The position numbers and the translations under genes were made by a program. From assembly GCF_018596335.1 (NCBI RefSeq), contig NZ_JAHEPS010000002.1, positions 496,001 through 560,000 on the forward strand: a DNA stretch of 64,000 nucleotides, read 5' to 3'. How positions within the stretch are numbered: position 1 is the first letter of the stretch; every line of letters starts with the position of its first letter. Shown here in pieces: positions 36,803 through 46,636 of this stretch. The notes below the pieces were generated by a model that had not been told where the DNA came from, searched no databases, and saw only the letters and a list, made by a program, of their open reading frames with translations. Source of the stretch: Shewanella jiangmenensis. Its GTDB lineage: Bacteria > Pseudomonadota > Gammaproteobacteria > Enterobacterales > Shewanellaceae.

Positions 36803-39574
36803 ATGAGTATCAAATACAAGCTGTTGTCGATTGTGTTGTTGATGGCCGTATTTTTGCTGTTTACCGGGGTGATGGGCATGCGCGGTACCGACAGCATGCA
36901 TCAGTCCCTTGGCACCGTGTATCAGGACAGAGTGGTGCCGCTCAAACAGCTCAAGGTTATCGCTGATGCCTATGCGGTGAGCGTGATTGATGCGGTGAAT
37001 AAGGCCAACGCCGGTCTGCTGAGCCCGGCCGAGCTCAGGGCCGAGCTGTCGGGTGCGTCCGGGCGTATTGATACCGAGTGGCGCGCTTATATCTCAACCA
37101 AACTGACCAGCGACGAGCAAAAACTGGCAACCGAAGCTGAGGCGCTGTTTGCCGATGCCAACGCCGCCATGGCGACGCTTTCAACCTATCTTGCCGGAGT
37201 CGATGGCGACCTTCGCGGCAACCTCAATGCCTTTGATGGCGAGCTGTACCGCACCATCGACCCCATCAGTAACAAAATCGGCGAGCTTATCGAGCTGCAA
37301 CTGGATGTGGCACGTGCCGAATTTGATGCATCCGAAGCCGTGTATATCAAGGTGCGCTACCTCAGTCTGGTGCTTATTGGACTTGGCGTGCTGCTTGGCG
37401 GGGCTGCCGTGTGGATTTTGCTGCGCTTCGTCATCCGCCCGCTTGAAAAGGCGCTCAATCTTGCCAACGCAGTGGCAGTTGGCAAGCTGGACAACGACAT
37501 TGCCCGCGATGGCAAAGATGAAACCGGCCGACTTTTAAGCGCCCTTGGCCGGGTGCAGGATGCGGTGGCCGGTATCATTGCCCGGCAAACCGAGATGGCA
37601 TCTGCCCACCGTCAGGGCATGGTAAGTCATATGCTCAGACCCGATGAATTCGATGGCGCCTATGCCGACATTGCGGCCCAGGTGAACACCCTTGCCCAAA
37701 CCCACATCGAGGTGGCAGCCAATCTGGTGTCGGTCAGCCGCGAATATGCGCGCGGTAATTTCAGCGTCGAGATGGCCAGGCTCCCCGGCGAGCAAGCCGC
37801 CATCAGCGATGCCTTTGCCGAAGTGCGTCAGGCACTACTGGGGATAAGCAATAACATCAAGGCGATGGCATCCAGTGGCGCCGACGGCGATTTCTCCCGT
37901 CGGGTCGACATTAATGGCCTTGAGTATCTGTTTCGTGAAACCGCAGACGACCTTAACCGTTTGCTCGCCACCTGCGAGCAGGGTTTTGGCGATATCCGCC
38001 GGGTCACGCTCGCTTTATCCTGCGGCGATCTGAGTCAGCAAATCGATGCTTACTATCCCGGTGTATTTGGTGAGACAGCGCGGTCTGTCAATCAAACCGT
38101 GCTCAGTTTGCGCCAGACGCTGGGGGAGGTTGAAACTTTGGTGGCCGGCGCCTGCAATGGCGACTTTGCGACCCGCATGGCCTGTGATGAGCGCAGTGGT
38201 TACCGGCTGCGATTGGCAAATTCACTCAATAATTTATCTCAGGTTACCGAGTCGGGGCTTAAGGAAATCAGCGCCGTGGTCGGGGCGCTGTCGCGGGGCG
38301 AGCTTGACTGCAGAGTGGCGGGCGAGTATCCGGGGCTCTTTGGTCAAACCCAGCAGGGGGTGAACAACACCGCCGACGCGCTGGCACAGTTTGTTGCGGA
38401 TATCGATGCCATGGTCAATGCCGCTGCAAGGGAGGGAGATTTCAGTCAAACCGTACCCACTGACGGACGCAGCGGCTTTTTGCTCACTCTGGCATCACGG
38501 CTAAATGAGCTTGCCATGGTCACCCGCGACGGGCTGACCCAGGTAAAACACATAGCCGGTGCTATCGCCAGCGGCGATCTGACCCAAAAAGTCAGCGGCC
38601 ATTATCCCGGGCTTTTCGGCGAAACCCTGTCGGCGCTCGATGGCACAGTGGAGCGGCTTTGCAGCATGGTTGCCGAAATTCAGGATGCCACCGCCACGCT
38701 GCAGTTATCGGCCCGTGAAATTGCCAGCGGCAACATGGACTTGTCCAATCGCACCGAAGCCCAGGCCCATTCGGTGGAAGAGACGGTGGCGAACTTTCGA
38801 AGCCTTGGCGACAGTATCAATCAAAACAGTCGGCATGCGGTGGATGCGGCTGCACTGGCGCGGGAGTCAGCCGCCCACGCGAGCCACGGCGCCCTTATCG
38901 TTGCCGATGTCGAGCAAACCATGAACGGCATCGAAGAGACATCGGAGCAAATCGCCAGCATCACCGGCATGATAGATTCCATCGCCTTTCAAACCAATAT
39001 TCTGGCGCTTAACGCGGCGGTGGAAGCTGCCCGCGCCGGCGATTCGGGTCGGGGCTTTGGGGTTGTGGCTGCCGAGGTTAGAAGCCTTGCCAGCCGCTCG
39101 GCCGATGCCGCGCGGGAAATTCGCGACGTCATCGGCGCCGCCGCGGTGCGGATCAGCGCCGGTAATCAGCAGGCCGCCAAAGCCGGGCGCGCCATGCAGC
39201 AAATCGATGGCAGCGTGCAATCGGTGGCGGGGCTGCTTGAGCAGATAGCCAGTGCAACCCAGACCCAGGGGCAGGGCATGGTGCAGGTTCAAAAGGCGGT
39301 GGATCAGATTGACGGGGTAACCCAGCACAATGCGGCGCTGGTGGAAGAAGCCTCGGCGGCCGCTGCGAGTATGCAGGCGCAGGTTGAGCGGCTGGCTCAG
39401 CTGATGTCGGTCTTTACCCTGCGGACGCAGGATGAGGCTGGCAAAACGCGGCAAAACACGCGGCAGAACACAGCAAGAAACACAGCAACAAACACTGCGA
39501 TAAACAAAGCGGTAAAAAAGGGACTTCAAGGCAAAGCAAAGAGCGTTAAAACCACGGCGATGCGGCGCGCCTGA
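36803..39574 (+). CDS. Methyl-accepting chemotaxis protein with repeated HAMP-like modules
   Basis: The 923-residue chemoreceptor has an N-terminal helix (residues 6-26), a short periplasmic four-helix-type sensor domain ending near residue 185, and a second membrane segment near 190-212. A chain of HAMP-like units follows in the cytoplasm. At least three units share a [12 protein letters not shown] motif ([42 protein letters not shown]), spaced about 90 to 110 residues apart. The signalling hairpin contains [21 protein letters not shown] and [17 protein letters not shown]. The last 40 residues are basic, with a 12-bp-repeat-encoded RQNT-rich tail and no CheR-tethering pentapeptide. The ligand is unknown. 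Confidence 0.92.
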   Translation: MSIKYKLLSIVLLMAVFLLFTGVMGMRGTDSMHQSLGTVYQDRVVPLKQLKVIADAYAVSVIDAVNKANAGLLSPAELRAELSGASGRIDTEWRAYISTKLTSDEQKLATEAEALFADANAAMATLSTYLAGVDGDLRGNLNAFDGELYRTIDPISNKIGELIELQLDVARAEFDASEAVYIKVRYLSLVLIGLGVLLGGAAVWILLRFVIRPLEKALNLANAVAVGKLDNDIARDGKDETGRLLSALGRVQDAVAGIIARQTEMASAHRQGMVSHMLRPDEFDGAYADIAAQVNTLAQTHIEVAANLVSVSREYARGNFSVEMARLPGEQAAISDAFAEVRQALLGISNNIKAMASSGADGDFSRRVDINGLEYLFRETADDLNRLLATCEQGFGDIRRVTLALSCGDLSQQIDAYYPGVFGETARSVNQTVLSLRQTLGEVETLVAGACNGDFATRMACDERSGYRLRLANSLNNLSQVTESGLKEISAVVGALSRGELDCRVAGEYPGLFGQTQQGVNNTADALAQFVADIDAMVNAAAREGDFSQTVPTDGRSGFLLTLASRLNELAMVTRDGLTQVKHIAGAIASGDLTQKVSGHYPGLFGETLSALDGTVERLCSMVAEIQDATATLQLSAREIASGNMDLSNRTEAQAHSVEETVANFRSLGDSINQNSRHAVDAAALARESAAHASHGALIVADVEQTMNGIEETSEQIASITGMIDSIAFQTNILALNAAVEAARAGDSGRGFGVVAAEVRSLASRSADAAREIRDVIGAAAVRISAGNQQAAKAGRAMQQIDGSVQSVAGLLEQIASATQTQGQGMVQVQKAVDQIDGVTQHNAALVEEASAAAASMQAQVERLAQLMSVFTLRTQDEAGKTRQNTRQNTARNTATNTAINKAVKKGLQGKAKSVKTTAMRRA
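39451..39510 (+). repeat. 12-bp in-frame repeat x 5 in the chemoreceptor tail
   Basis: Five consecutive 12-base units (GCAAAACACGCG, GCAGAACACAGC, AAGAAACACAGC, AACAAACACTGC, GATAAACAAAGC) stay in frame. They encode the asparagine/threonine-rich end of the chemoreceptor. Confidence 0.75.
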
Positions 39575-39597
39575 TGGGGCGCGCCGGATAGCGGTTA

Positions 39598-40110
39598 TCA
39601 GTTCAGGCCGTGCCAGCTGCGCATCTGGTTGGCTTCAACCGACAGCACCACCACTTCGGAGCGGGTCATTTTATCCTGCAGCGCCAGCTTGTCGGGGTTT
39701 ATCAGGATAAACAGATTGCCAAGACCAAACAGCGACCATACCAGCCGCGCCGAGGCGGCGAGCAGGCTCAGGTTCTGGCCGTTGGGGTGCTGCACCTTAA
39801 GGCGCCAGGCACGCATACCCAGGGTTTGGCCGCCGCGACTCCAGAACAGCACATAAAAACTGGCCACACAGAATAAAATCCAGGCGAAGTTAAGGTTGCG
39901 GTACAGCTCGTTACTGTTCAGTACATCAATCACATGCTCATGGCCGCCGCGATCGATAATGCCGCTGTTAACCAGCACGGCAAACACCACAAAGCTGACG
40001 ATACCGGCAAGGATCCACACCGCTGCGGCCAGCATAATGTCGTACACCATAGCCCCGAGCCGACGGAAGAATCCGGCGCGGGGGAAGTTGGCATGTTCAT
40101 GATTTATCAT
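39598..40110 (-). CDS. RDD family membrane protein
   Basis: The 170-residue product has the RDD pattern: AGFFRRLGAMVYDIMLAAAV in the first helix (Arg, Asp), further hydrophobic segments, and WSRGGQTLGMRAWRLKV before the last helix. The family consists of small inner-membrane proteins of unclear role; some members may act in ion or solute transport. It starts 3 bases after the small gene upstream (40114-40365), so the two are co-transcribed. A GC hairpin containing the chemoreceptor stop codon lies in the convergent gap. Confidence 0.85.
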   Translation of the reverse strand: MINHEHANFPRAGFFRRLGAMVYDIMLAAAVWILAGIVSFVVFAVLVNSGIIDRGGHEHVIDVLNSNELYRNLNFAWILFCVASFYVLFWSRGGQTLGMRAWRLKVQHPNGQNLSLLAASARLVWSLFGLGNLFILINPDKLALQDKMTRSEVVVLSVEANQMRSWHGLN

Positions 40111-40113
40111 TGT

Positions 40114-40365
40114 TTAACCCTGTTCTTCGTCACGCAGCATGCGGATGTCTTTAAAGCCCATGCGTGCAAATTCATTCAGGCGATAGCTCTTGAGCGCGCC
40201 CTTGCCTTTGGCCGTCATGGCAACCTGTTGTTCCATCGCCAGAAAGCGGGTCAAGTCCACGCCTTCGGCCGCCGCAGCCGCTTCGTACATATCGTGGAAT
40301 TTGTCATAGGCAAAGTTGATAACCTTGGCCTGGCCCTTGTAGGTGTAGGCAACCTGACGCGCCAT
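40114..40365 (-). CDS. Small conserved protein, DUF2960-like
   Basis: The 83-residue protein begins MARQVAYTYKGQAKVINFAY and contains KFHDMYEAAAAAEGVDLTRFL, which I recall as resembling the DUF2960 family of Shewanella and Vibrio. It has no signal or membrane segment and no known function. The ATG at 40365 is preceded by AAAGGAC. A longer open frame upstream overlaps the next gene and is not expected to be coding. It is translated just ahead of the RDD gene. Confidence 0.7.
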   Translation of the reverse strand: MARQVAYTYKGQAKVINFAYDKFHDMYEAAAAAEGVDLTRFLAMEQQVAMTAKGKGALKSYRLNEFARMGFKDIRMLRDEEQG

Positions 40366-40408
40366 GTTACTGTCCTTTCGTTGTTTAAAGCTGAATCCGC
40401 ACCAAGGG

Positions 40409-40756
40409 TTAAAGCTCGCTGCGGAAAATAAAATACACGGCACCGAGAATACAGAGCCCGGCCCAGAGATAATCGAGTTTGAGCGGCTCTTTGAGGTAAA
40501 ACACCGCGAAGGGCACAAAGAGGCTCAGGGTGATGACTTCCTGCAGAATTTTAAGCTGACCGACATTCATCACCGTGTAGCCGATTCGATTGGCGGGCAC
40601 CTGCAGCAGATATTCAAACAGCGCTATGCCCCAACTGACCAGTGCCGCCACAATCCACGGCTTGTGATTCAATGCCTTAAGATGGCCGTACCAGGCAAAG
40701 GTCATGAAAATATTCGATAAACACAACAAGCCTATGGTGGTCAGCGTGGGGTGCAT
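40409..40756 (-). CDS. DMT-superfamily small membrane protein, DUF486-like
   Basis: The 115 residues form four predicted membrane helices: LTTIGLLCLSNIFMTFAWYGH, IVAALVSWGIALFEYLL, ITLSLFVPFAVFYL and LWAGLCILGAVYFIF. The motif LLQVPANRIG is characteristic of DUF486, a family related to the drug/metabolite transporter fold. The substrate is unknown. It lies 7 bases after a GNAT gene on the same strand, so they share a transcript. Confidence 0.85.
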   Translation of the reverse strand: MHPTLTTIGLLCLSNIFMTFAWYGHLKALNHKPWIVAALVSWGIALFEYLLQVPANRIGYTVMNVGQLKILQEVITLSLFVPFAVFYLKEPLKLDYLWAGLCILGAVYFIFRSEL

Positions 40757-40763
40757 GGCGGCC

Positions 40764-41243
40764 TCAGAGTGAGCAAATCATGTAACTGGCATCGTCGGTG
40801 TAACTGCCAAGGCACTTCAGACTTTTGCTTTCTTCAAAGCCCTGGCGGCGCCAGAAACTGTCAGCGCCCTGAACCGCCACCAAGGACAGCGATGGCAGCG
40901 ACCAGTGGCTTGCCAGCTGTTTAAGTTTGCTCATTGCCTTGGTACCGGCACCCAAGCCCTGAGCCCGCGCCGAAATCGCCATATCGTGCAAATACAGTGT
41001 GTTGGCATCGGGCAGCTCGGTCAGTGGCTGATACAGCGGCGGCGGTGTGGCTTCCACCCAGGGGTGCGCCAAACAGTAACCCAGCACGGCGCCGTCTTTT
41101 TCCATCACAAAACAGGAGTCGGGCGACACCTGCCATTTGCTTTGCAGCACATGCAGAGGCTCAGGCTCAAGCGCCTGATAACATTCGGCCTGAATTTCGA
41201 GAATGGCCTGCCAGTCTTCGGTTTTAATTGCTCTGAGGTGCAT
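40764..41243 (-). CDS. GNAT family N-acetyltransferase
   Basis: The 159-residue protein has the acetyltransferase layout: MHLRAIKTEDWQAILEIQAECY at the N-terminus, the beta strand LYLHDMAISARAQGLGAG leading into the acetyl-CoA loop (the R/Q-x-x-G-x-G/A site), then a helix and SLSLVAVQGADSFWRRQGFEE. The acceptor is unknown. The DUF486-like gene follows 7 bases downstream, and the M32 peptidase gene lies 60 bases upstream on the same strand. Confidence 0.85.
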   Translation of the reverse strand: MHLRAIKTEDWQAILEIQAECYQALEPEPLHVLQSKWQVSPDSCFVMEKDGAVLGYCLAHPWVEATPPPLYQPLTELPDANTLYLHDMAISARAQGLGAGTKAMSKLKQLASHWSLPSLSLVAVQGADSFWRRQGFEESKSLKCLGSYTDDASYMICSL

Positions 41244-41303
41244 TATCCGCCCTTTGCATCGCAGCTGCTGTTTACAAAGGGCGGAATTATACCTGACTGT
41301 ATG

Positions 41304-42785
41304 CTATTCGCCCAGATAGCGGCGCTTAAGGTGAGACAGCAGGTATTGACCGCTGAGGCTCTCGCCGGTGGCGGCCTGGATAAGCTGGTCTGTGCCCTTG
41401 ATTGAGCCCTGCGACCAGATATGAGTCTCAAGCCAGCCAAAGACCTCGGCAAGCCGGTTTTGGCGGATAAGCTCTTCAAGCGGCCCAAGCTGCTGCTCCA
41501 TGGCGGCGCGCAGCTGCGCCGCATACATGGCGCCGAGGGTATAACTTGGGAAGTAGCCAAGCTCGCCGAGCGTCCAGTGAATGTCCTGCATACAGCCATT
41601 GCGGTAGTCGCCATCGGTATTGATGCCAAGCAGCGAGCTCATTTGCGACGACCAGAAATCCGGCAGGTCGGCCACACTGAGACTGCCATCGAGCAGCGCC
41701 TTTTCGGCTTCAAAACGCAGCAGAATATGGCAAGGGTAAGTGACTTCGTCGGCATCCACCCGGATGAGCCCCGGCTTGACCCGGCTGTAGTGATAGGTGA
41801 GCTCGGCGGCGCTGAACGATTTATGCAGATGGCGGTTGATGATGGGCGTGATTTTGTCAATAAAAGCAGGACTTTCGCCCAACTGCATTTCAAAAAACAG
41901 GCTCTGGCTTTCGTGTATGCCCATGGAGCGCGCCGCGCCCGCCGGCTGACCGCGAAGCGCAAGCGGCAAGCCCTGCTCGTAGCGGGCGTGGCCGGTTTCA
42001 TGGATAACGCCAAGCAGCGCTCCGGCAAATTCCTGCTCGCTGTAGCGGGTTGTGAGGCGCACATCGCCCGGCACGCCGCCGCAAAACGGATGGCTCGATA
42101 CATCGAGCCGCCCCTGATTGAAGTCAAAGCCCAAAAGTTGCATCAGCTCTCGGCCGATGGCTTCCTGCGCCGCTATCGGAAATGGGCCTTCGAGGGGCGC
42201 CATCTGCTCGCTTGCCTGACGGTCACGCACCCGGCGAATGAGGTCTGGCAGCTCACCTCGAAGCGGCCTGAAGATGTCATCGAGTCTGGCGCTTGTTATG
42301 CCGGGCTCAAACTTATCCAAGAGTGTGTCGTAGGGACTAAGGCCGGTTGCGGCCGCGCGGTGGGCCGCTTCTTCGCGCACCAGCGCCATCACGGCTTCCA
42401 GATTGGGCTTAAAGCCTTGCCAGTCATTGTGTTTTCGCTGCTCACGCCAGGCGTTTTCACAGCGGTAGGCCGCCTTGGTTTTGGCTTCAACCAGCTCGGT
42501 GGGCAGCGCATTTGCCTGCATTACGGCCCGTTTCATCTCCCGAAGATTGGCCTGCTCGAGTGCGGTTAACGATTCGGTCGCGGCGGCGTCAATAAAGTCG
42601 GCAAGCCAGGAGGCGGTTTTCATGCCGTGAATGTGGCCCGCGAGGGTGGCCATAGCATCGCTGCGGCCTTCGCTGCCGCCCATGGGCATCATGGTTGCCT
42701 GATCCCAGTCGCCTAGGGCGCTGAAATGTTCAAAGTGGGAAATCTGGGTAAAGTGCTGCTTAAGTGCGAGGTAGTGATTGCTCAT
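41304..42785 (-). CDS. Thermostable carboxypeptidase Taq-type, M32 family
   Basis: The 493 residues match the M32 metallocarboxypeptidases, which remove C-terminal residues from peptides in the cytosol. The zinc site is VIHETGHARYEQGLP, and other family stretches are SHPFCGGVPGDVRLTTRY, SMGIHESQSLFFE and WTLGELGYFPSYTLGAMYA. Length is normal for the family (about 500). There is no signal peptide. It is the first gene of a run on the minus strand, divergent from the YqiJ-like gene with 150 bases between. Confidence 0.93.
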   Translation of the reverse strand: MSNHYLALKQHFTQISHFEHFSALGDWDQATMMPMGGSEGRSDAMATLAGHIHGMKTASWLADFIDAAATESLTALEQANLREMKRAVMQANALPTELVEAKTKAAYRCENAWREQRKHNDWQGFKPNLEAVMALVREEAAHRAAATGLSPYDTLLDKFEPGITSARLDDIFRPLRGELPDLIRRVRDRQASEQMAPLEGPFPIAAQEAIGRELMQLLGFDFNQGRLDVSSHPFCGGVPGDVRLTTRYSEQEFAGALLGVIHETGHARYEQGLPLALRGQPAGAARSMGIHESQSLFFEMQLGESPAFIDKITPIINRHLHKSFSAAELTYHYSRVKPGLIRVDADEVTYPCHILLRFEAEKALLDGSLSVADLPDFWSSQMSSLLGINTDGDYRNGCMQDIHWTLGELGYFPSYTLGAMYAAQLRAAMEQQLGPLEELIRQNRLAEVFGWLETHIWSQGSIKGTDQLIQAATGESLSGQYLLSHLKRRYLGE

Positions 42786-42935
42786 TAGGCCATTCCAAGC
42801 AAAGGGTTACCCGAATTCTAATCCAAATCCGCCGTGTGGGTAAAAACACTTGGCAAAGACTCAGGCTTTGGTATGCTCGGTTTTTCAACAAGGGACAACA
42901 AAACACAGAATGGCATTCTGTTCAAGGATCTGAAA

Positions 42936-43568
42936 ATGATTGCCTTTTTACTCTCTGACGCCAATTTCCCCTTTACTGTGGTGCTGGCCGTTATCTTGCT
43001 GCTTGGGATCATCGAAGCGCTGTCACTGGTGACCGGTTTAAGCCTGATGGGCCTTTTGAAAGACTGGGATCTTGCTGATGTGGACTTTGATGCCGATGTC
43101 GCCGGCGGCGGTTTTACCGGCCTTATCGGTTGGCTGTGCCTTAACCGTTTGCCGCTGCTGATTTGGCTGGTGCTGGCCATGACCTGCTTTGTGATTGCCG
43201 GTTACGCTGTGAATTACCTCGGCGCTATGCTGCTTGGCACCCTGCTGCCGGGCTGGTTGGCGATTTTGCTGGCGCTGGTGTTTGCTGCGCTTGGCTGTCG
43301 TTACCTTGGCGCGCCACTTGCCACCTTACTGCCTAAAAATGAAAGCAGCGCCGTGTCGGTGGATGATTTCAGCGGCTGTATCGCCACTGTCACCCTTGGC
43401 CGGGCGGTCAAGGGCAATCCATCCGAAGCACTGCTTCGCGACCAATATCAACAAAAACACTATGTGCTGGTAGAGCCTGAGGACGCTGGCAGCGAATTTC
43501 CTCAAGGCACTGAGGTGGTGCTGCTGCGCCGCCAGGGGCGGGTTTGGGCCGCCAGCCGCTTTAAATAA
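42936..43568 (+). CDS. yqiJ: YqiJ-like membrane protein with OB-fold domain
   Basis: The 210-residue protein has an N-terminal helix, two or three central hydrophobic segments (LPLLIWLVLAMTCFVIAGYAV, LPGWLAILLALVFAALG) and a C-terminal soluble domain of about 80 residues with DDFSGCIATVTLG, the usual OB-fold portion of YqiJ/NfeD-like proteins. Such proteins accompany flotillins and are thought to act with them in the membrane. The ATG at 42936 follows AAGGAT. A longer open frame upstream is unrelated. The flotillin gene follows after 27 bases. Confidence 0.85.
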   Translation: MIAFLLSDANFPFTVVLAVILLLGIIEALSLVTGLSLMGLLKDWDLADVDFDADVAGGGFTGLIGWLCLNRLPLLIWLVLAMTCFVIAGYAVNYLGAMLLGTLLPGWLAILLALVFAALGCRYLGAPLATLLPKNESSAVSVDDFSGCIATVTLGRAVKGNPSEALLRDQYQQKHYVLVEPEDAGSEFPQGTEVVLLRRQGRVWAASRFK

Positions 43569-43595
43569 AAACTGTGGAACTGACAAGGAAGCTTT

Positions 43596-45344
43596 ATGGA
43601 AAACACACAGATCTTCGCCGATAGTGGCACTTTCGTTTTTGTCATGGCCGGTGTGGCCGTGCTGGGTCTTTTGGTCATCGGCCTTATTTTCGCCAAGCTT
43701 TATCGCCGCGCCACCAAGGAAATGGCCTTTGTGCGCACCGGCTTTGGCGGCGAAAAGGTCGTTAAGGATGGCGGCGCCATCGTGCTGCCTGTGCTGCATG
43801 AAACCATCCATGTGAACATGAATACCCTGCGTATCGAAGTGGAAAAGACACAGAAAGATGCGCTTATCACCAAAGACCGGATGCGGGTGGATGTAAAAGC
43901 CGACTTTTACCTGCGGGTTGCGCCCCATGCTGAGGGCATTTCCATGGCGGCGCAGACCCTCGGCACCCGCACCACCCGGGTGGAAGAGCTGAAAAAGCTG
44001 ATGGAATCCAAGTTTGTAGACGTGCTGCGCGCCGTGGCCGCCGAGATGACCATGACCGAAATGCACGAGCAGCGCGCCGATTTTGTGCAGCGGGTGCAAA
44101 ACAACGTGGCCAATGACCTTGAGAAAAACGGCTTGGAGCTGGAGTCGGTGTCGCTGACCGGCTTTGACCAGACTGAGCTTGATTTCTTTAACGAAAATAA
44201 CGCGTTCGACGCCGAAGGTCGGGCGCGTCTGGCTAAAATCATCGAAGAAAAGCGTAAAGAGACCAACGACATTCAGCAGGAAAACCGCATCAAGATAGAA
44301 ATGCGTAACCTTGAGGCTGAAAAAGAGTCGCTCGAAATCAAGAAATCGGAAGAAGAAGCCAAGCTTGCCCAGCAGCAGGCGCTGGAATTCAAGCGTGCCG
44401 AGCAAAAGGCGGAAATCGTCAAGCAGCGCGAGCAAAAAGCCCGTGAAGAACGCGAGGCCGAAATTGCCAAAGAACGCGCCATCGAGGCCGCCGAAATCGA
44501 AAAGACCCGCGAAATCGAGACCCGCGAAATTGAGAAGCGCAAGACAATCGAGCAGGCGCGCATTCAGCAGCAGCGCGATATCGAAGTTTCCGAGCAGGAG
44601 AAGCAAATTGCAGTAGCCGCCAAGTCGGAAGAAGAGTCCGCCGCCCGAGCCCGCGCCGCCGAGGCTGAAAAGCTGAAAGTTGAGAAAGAAGAAGCGGTTA
44701 TCACAGTGCGCCAGGTGGCTGAGGCTAACCGCCGTAAAGAAATCGAAGTAATTGATGCCCGCAAGGAAGCCGAGCGTGAAGCGGTGGGCGTGACAGTGCA
44801 GGCCGAGGCCGAAAAACGTGCCGCCGAAGACCGCTCATCCGCCATTCTGACCGAGGCTCGCGCCAATGCCGATGCCAAAAAGCTGCAGGCCGAAGCCGAT
44901 GAGAAGGTGTACGCGGTTGAAGCGGCCGGTAAGCAGGCGCTGTACGAGGCCGAAAACGTGCTGCGCGATGAGCAGATTGAGCTGCAAAAGTCGCTCGCCA
45001 TTCTGCGCGCGCTGCCTGAGATTGTTGCTCAGGCGGTTAAACCGCTGGAAAACATTGAAGGCATCAAGATTTTGCAGGGCTATGGCACAGGCGGCGCGAC
45101 GCTGGCAAACGGTGATGGCGCCAGCTCCGGCGGCATTGCCGAGCAGGTGACTCAGGCCGCGCTCAACTACCGCGCCAATGCCCCTGTGGTGGATGCCATG
45201 CTGCGTGAGCTTGGACTGGTGGATAAAGACAAAGGCGGCCTTAACGACCTGCTCACCGGCAACAACGGCCTGACCGAACAGGCGATGAAGGTGGTCGAGC
45301 AGGCCAATGTGCGCCTGAATGGCCACAGTATTTCAGCCGACTGA
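43596..45344 (+). CDS. yqiK: Flotillin-like protein (YqiK, SPFH/band 7 family)
   Basis: The 582-residue protein has one N-terminal membrane helix (FVFVMAGVAVLGLLVIGLIF), an SPFH domain at about residues 40-230 (TGFGGEKVVKDGGAIVLPVLH, VDVKADFYLRVAP), and a long charged coiled coil of about 230 residues rich in E, K, A and R. The C-terminal flotillin domain contains the AE-rich repeats (QAEADEKVYAVEAAGKQAL) and a final low-complexity glycine stretch. Such proteins form oligomers on the inner membrane. It is in an operon with the YqiJ-like gene. Confidence 0.93.
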   Translation: MENTQIFADSGTFVFVMAGVAVLGLLVIGLIFAKLYRRATKEMAFVRTGFGGEKVVKDGGAIVLPVLHETIHVNMNTLRIEVEKTQKDALITKDRMRVDVKADFYLRVAPHAEGISMAAQTLGTRTTRVEELKKLMESKFVDVLRAVAAEMTMTEMHEQRADFVQRVQNNVANDLEKNGLELESVSLTGFDQTELDFFNENNAFDAEGRARLAKIIEEKRKETNDIQQENRIKIEMRNLEAEKESLEIKKSEEEAKLAQQQALEFKRAEQKAEIVKQREQKAREEREAEIAKERAIEAAEIEKTREIETREIEKRKTIEQARIQQQRDIEVSEQEKQIAVAAKSEEESAARARAAEAEKLKVEKEEAVITVRQVAEANRRKEIEVIDARKEAEREAVGVTVQAEAEKRAAEDRSSAILTEARANADAKKLQAEADEKVYAVEAAGKQALYEAENVLRDEQIELQKSLAILRALPEIVAQAVKPLENIEGIKILQGYGTGGATLANGDGASSGGIAEQVTQAALNYRANAPVVDAMLRELGLVDKDKGGLNDLLTGNNGLTEQAMKVVEQANVRLNGHSISAD

Positions 45345-45393
45345 GCCTGATTATCCGCATTCTTTAGCCAGTAAGCCTTTCATTAGGGAAGGC

Positions 45394-45453
45394 GGCTTGG
45401 AGAAAGTCGGCTTAGAGAAAGTTGGCTTAGGGAAAGTTAGCTTATAGAAAGTT
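45394..45453. repeat. 15-bp tandem repeat x 4
   Basis: Four consecutive 15-base units (GGCTTGGAGAAAGTC, GGCTTAGAGAAAGTT, GGCTTAGGGAAAGTT, AGCTTATAGAAAGTT) start 49 bases after the flotillin stop and end just before a terminator. Confidence 0.9.
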
Positions 45454-45460
45454 GAAGTAG

Positions 45461-45487
45461 AAAAAGCGCCTGCGGGCGCTTTTTTTA
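45461..45487 (+). terminator. Intrinsic terminator after the yqiJ-yqiK genes
   Basis: AAAAAGCGCC pairs with GGCGCTTTTT around TGCG and is followed by T residues, giving a strong terminator. Confidence 0.9.
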
Positions 45488-45542
45488 TGCCGCTTGCGAT
45501 AAGGCACAGAGAGTAAAGCTGCCTGCATTACCCGGTCCAGCT

Positions 45543-45590
45543 AGCAGCCCTTCCGTTTAGCTGCCCTTCCATTTAGCTGTGCTTCCATTT
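45543..45590. repeat. 16-bp tandem repeat x 3
   Basis: Three 16-base units (AGCAGCCCTTCCGTTT, AGCTGCCCTTCCATTT, AGCTGTGCTTCCATTT) follow the terminator and a partial fourth begins at 45591. Together with 45394-45453 they fill the 377-base gap 45345-45721, which holds no gene. Confidence 0.85.
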
Positions 45591-45721
45591 AGCGGCTAGT
45601 GCCCATGGTAGTAGTGGGCTGTTACCCCAAGCTTTTTTAGCGGCGTACAGTCAAAGGTTGAATGCGGGCGCGGCAAGTGGTGCAGCCTGCTTGAAACATG
45701 CAACCAATCAAGGAGCACACT

Positions 45722-46282
45722 ATGGCCAAGGTACTGATTATTGCAGGTGATTTTGTTGAAGATTATGAACTTATGGTGCCATTTCAGGCGCTGCAGGCGA
45801 TGGGACATGAAGTGATTGCCGTGTGTCCCGGCAAAAAGCCGGGCGAAACCATCAAGACCGCCATTCATGACTTTGAAGGCGACCAGACCTACACCGAAAA
45901 GCCGGGCCACCTGTTTGCCCTTAATGGTGATTTTGCAGCCGTAAAGACCGCAGAATTTGATGCGCTGCTTATTCCGGGCGGCCGTGCGCCCGAGTATTTG
46001 CGCCTTAATGCGGAGGTGATTGAGCTGGTGCGCCATTTTGATGCCAGCAAAAAGCCCATCGCGGCCATCTGCCATGGCGCCCAGCTGCTTGCAGCTGCCG
46101 ATGTTATCCGCAATAAACGGGTTTCGGCTTATCCTGCCTGTGCGCCTGAGGTGCGACTTGCGGGTGGTGAATACTGCGATATCAGCGTTACCGATGCCAT
46201 TACCGACGGCAAGCTGGTGACAGCACCAGCCTGGCCTGCGCATCCCGCCTGGCTTAAGCAGTTCAATGCGCTGCTGAACTGA
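45722..46282 (+). CDS. DJ-1/PfpI family protein
   Basis: The 186 residues follow the DJ-1/PfpI fold: [23 protein letters not shown] at the N-terminus, [15 protein letters not shown], and the nucleophile elbow [18 protein letters not shown] with its cysteine and following histidine. Relatives are proteases, glyoxalases or deglycases; the activity here cannot be told from sequence. The ATG at 45722 follows AAGGAG and is preferred to one eight codons upstream. The gene downstream is in the same direction. Confidence 0.88.
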   Translation: MAKVLIIAGDFVEDYELMVPFQALQAMGHEVIAVCPGKKPGETIKTAIHDFEGDQTYTEKPGHLFALNGDFAAVKTAEFDALLIPGGRAPEYLRLNAEVIELVRHFDASKKPIAAICHGAQLLAAADVIRNKRVSAYPACAPEVRLAGGEYCDISVTDAITDGKLVTAPAWPAHPAWLKQFNALLN

Positions 46283-46327
46283 GCCGCCAAGCTGTGCTAA
46301 GGTGGGCAAAGCACAGGGAGGATGGTG

Positions 46328-46636
46328 ATGTGTGAAATCTATTCGGGCGCAGAGCCTGAGCTGTTTGAGCTTAAAACCCGCTCTATTCGGATTGATGGCG
46401 TGGTCACCAGTATTCGGCTGGAGGCCATCTTCTGGCAGCTGATTGAAGAAATTGCCGAGGATGCCGGCATCAGTGTCGCGGTGTTTTTAACCCGTATTTA
46501 CCATGAAGTGATTGCCCGCCATGGCAAAGTGAGTAACTTTGCCTCTTTACTGCGTGTCGCCTGCACTACCTGGCTAAATCAGGGAAAACGGCTGGTGCTG
46601 CGCCAGGCAGAGGATCACTCGTTACTGTTTGACTGA
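46328..46636 (+). CDS. Ribbon-helix-helix domain protein
   Basis: The 102-residue protein has a ribbon-helix-helix-like N-terminal half: KTRSIRIDGVVTSIRLEAIFW followed by an amphipathic helix and SVAVFLTRIYHEVIARHG. This is the family that includes PF13467-type small DNA-binding proteins. The target is unknown. Start: GGGAGG at 46316-46321 sits 6 bases before ATG 46328, whereas ATG 46322 is too close to it. Its last 22 bases overlap the 3' end of the convergent gene. Confidence 0.75.
   Translation: MCEIYSGAEPELFELKTRSIRIDGVVTSIRLEAIFWQLIEEIAEDAGISVAVFLTRIYHEVIARHGKVSNFASLLRVACTTWLNQGKRLVLRQAEDHSLLFD

Noticed and set aside
39564..39585. Terminator after the chemoreceptor gene
   Set aside because: A GGCGCGCC...GGCGCGCC hairpin exists around the stop codon but no T-run follows; kept only as a structural note.
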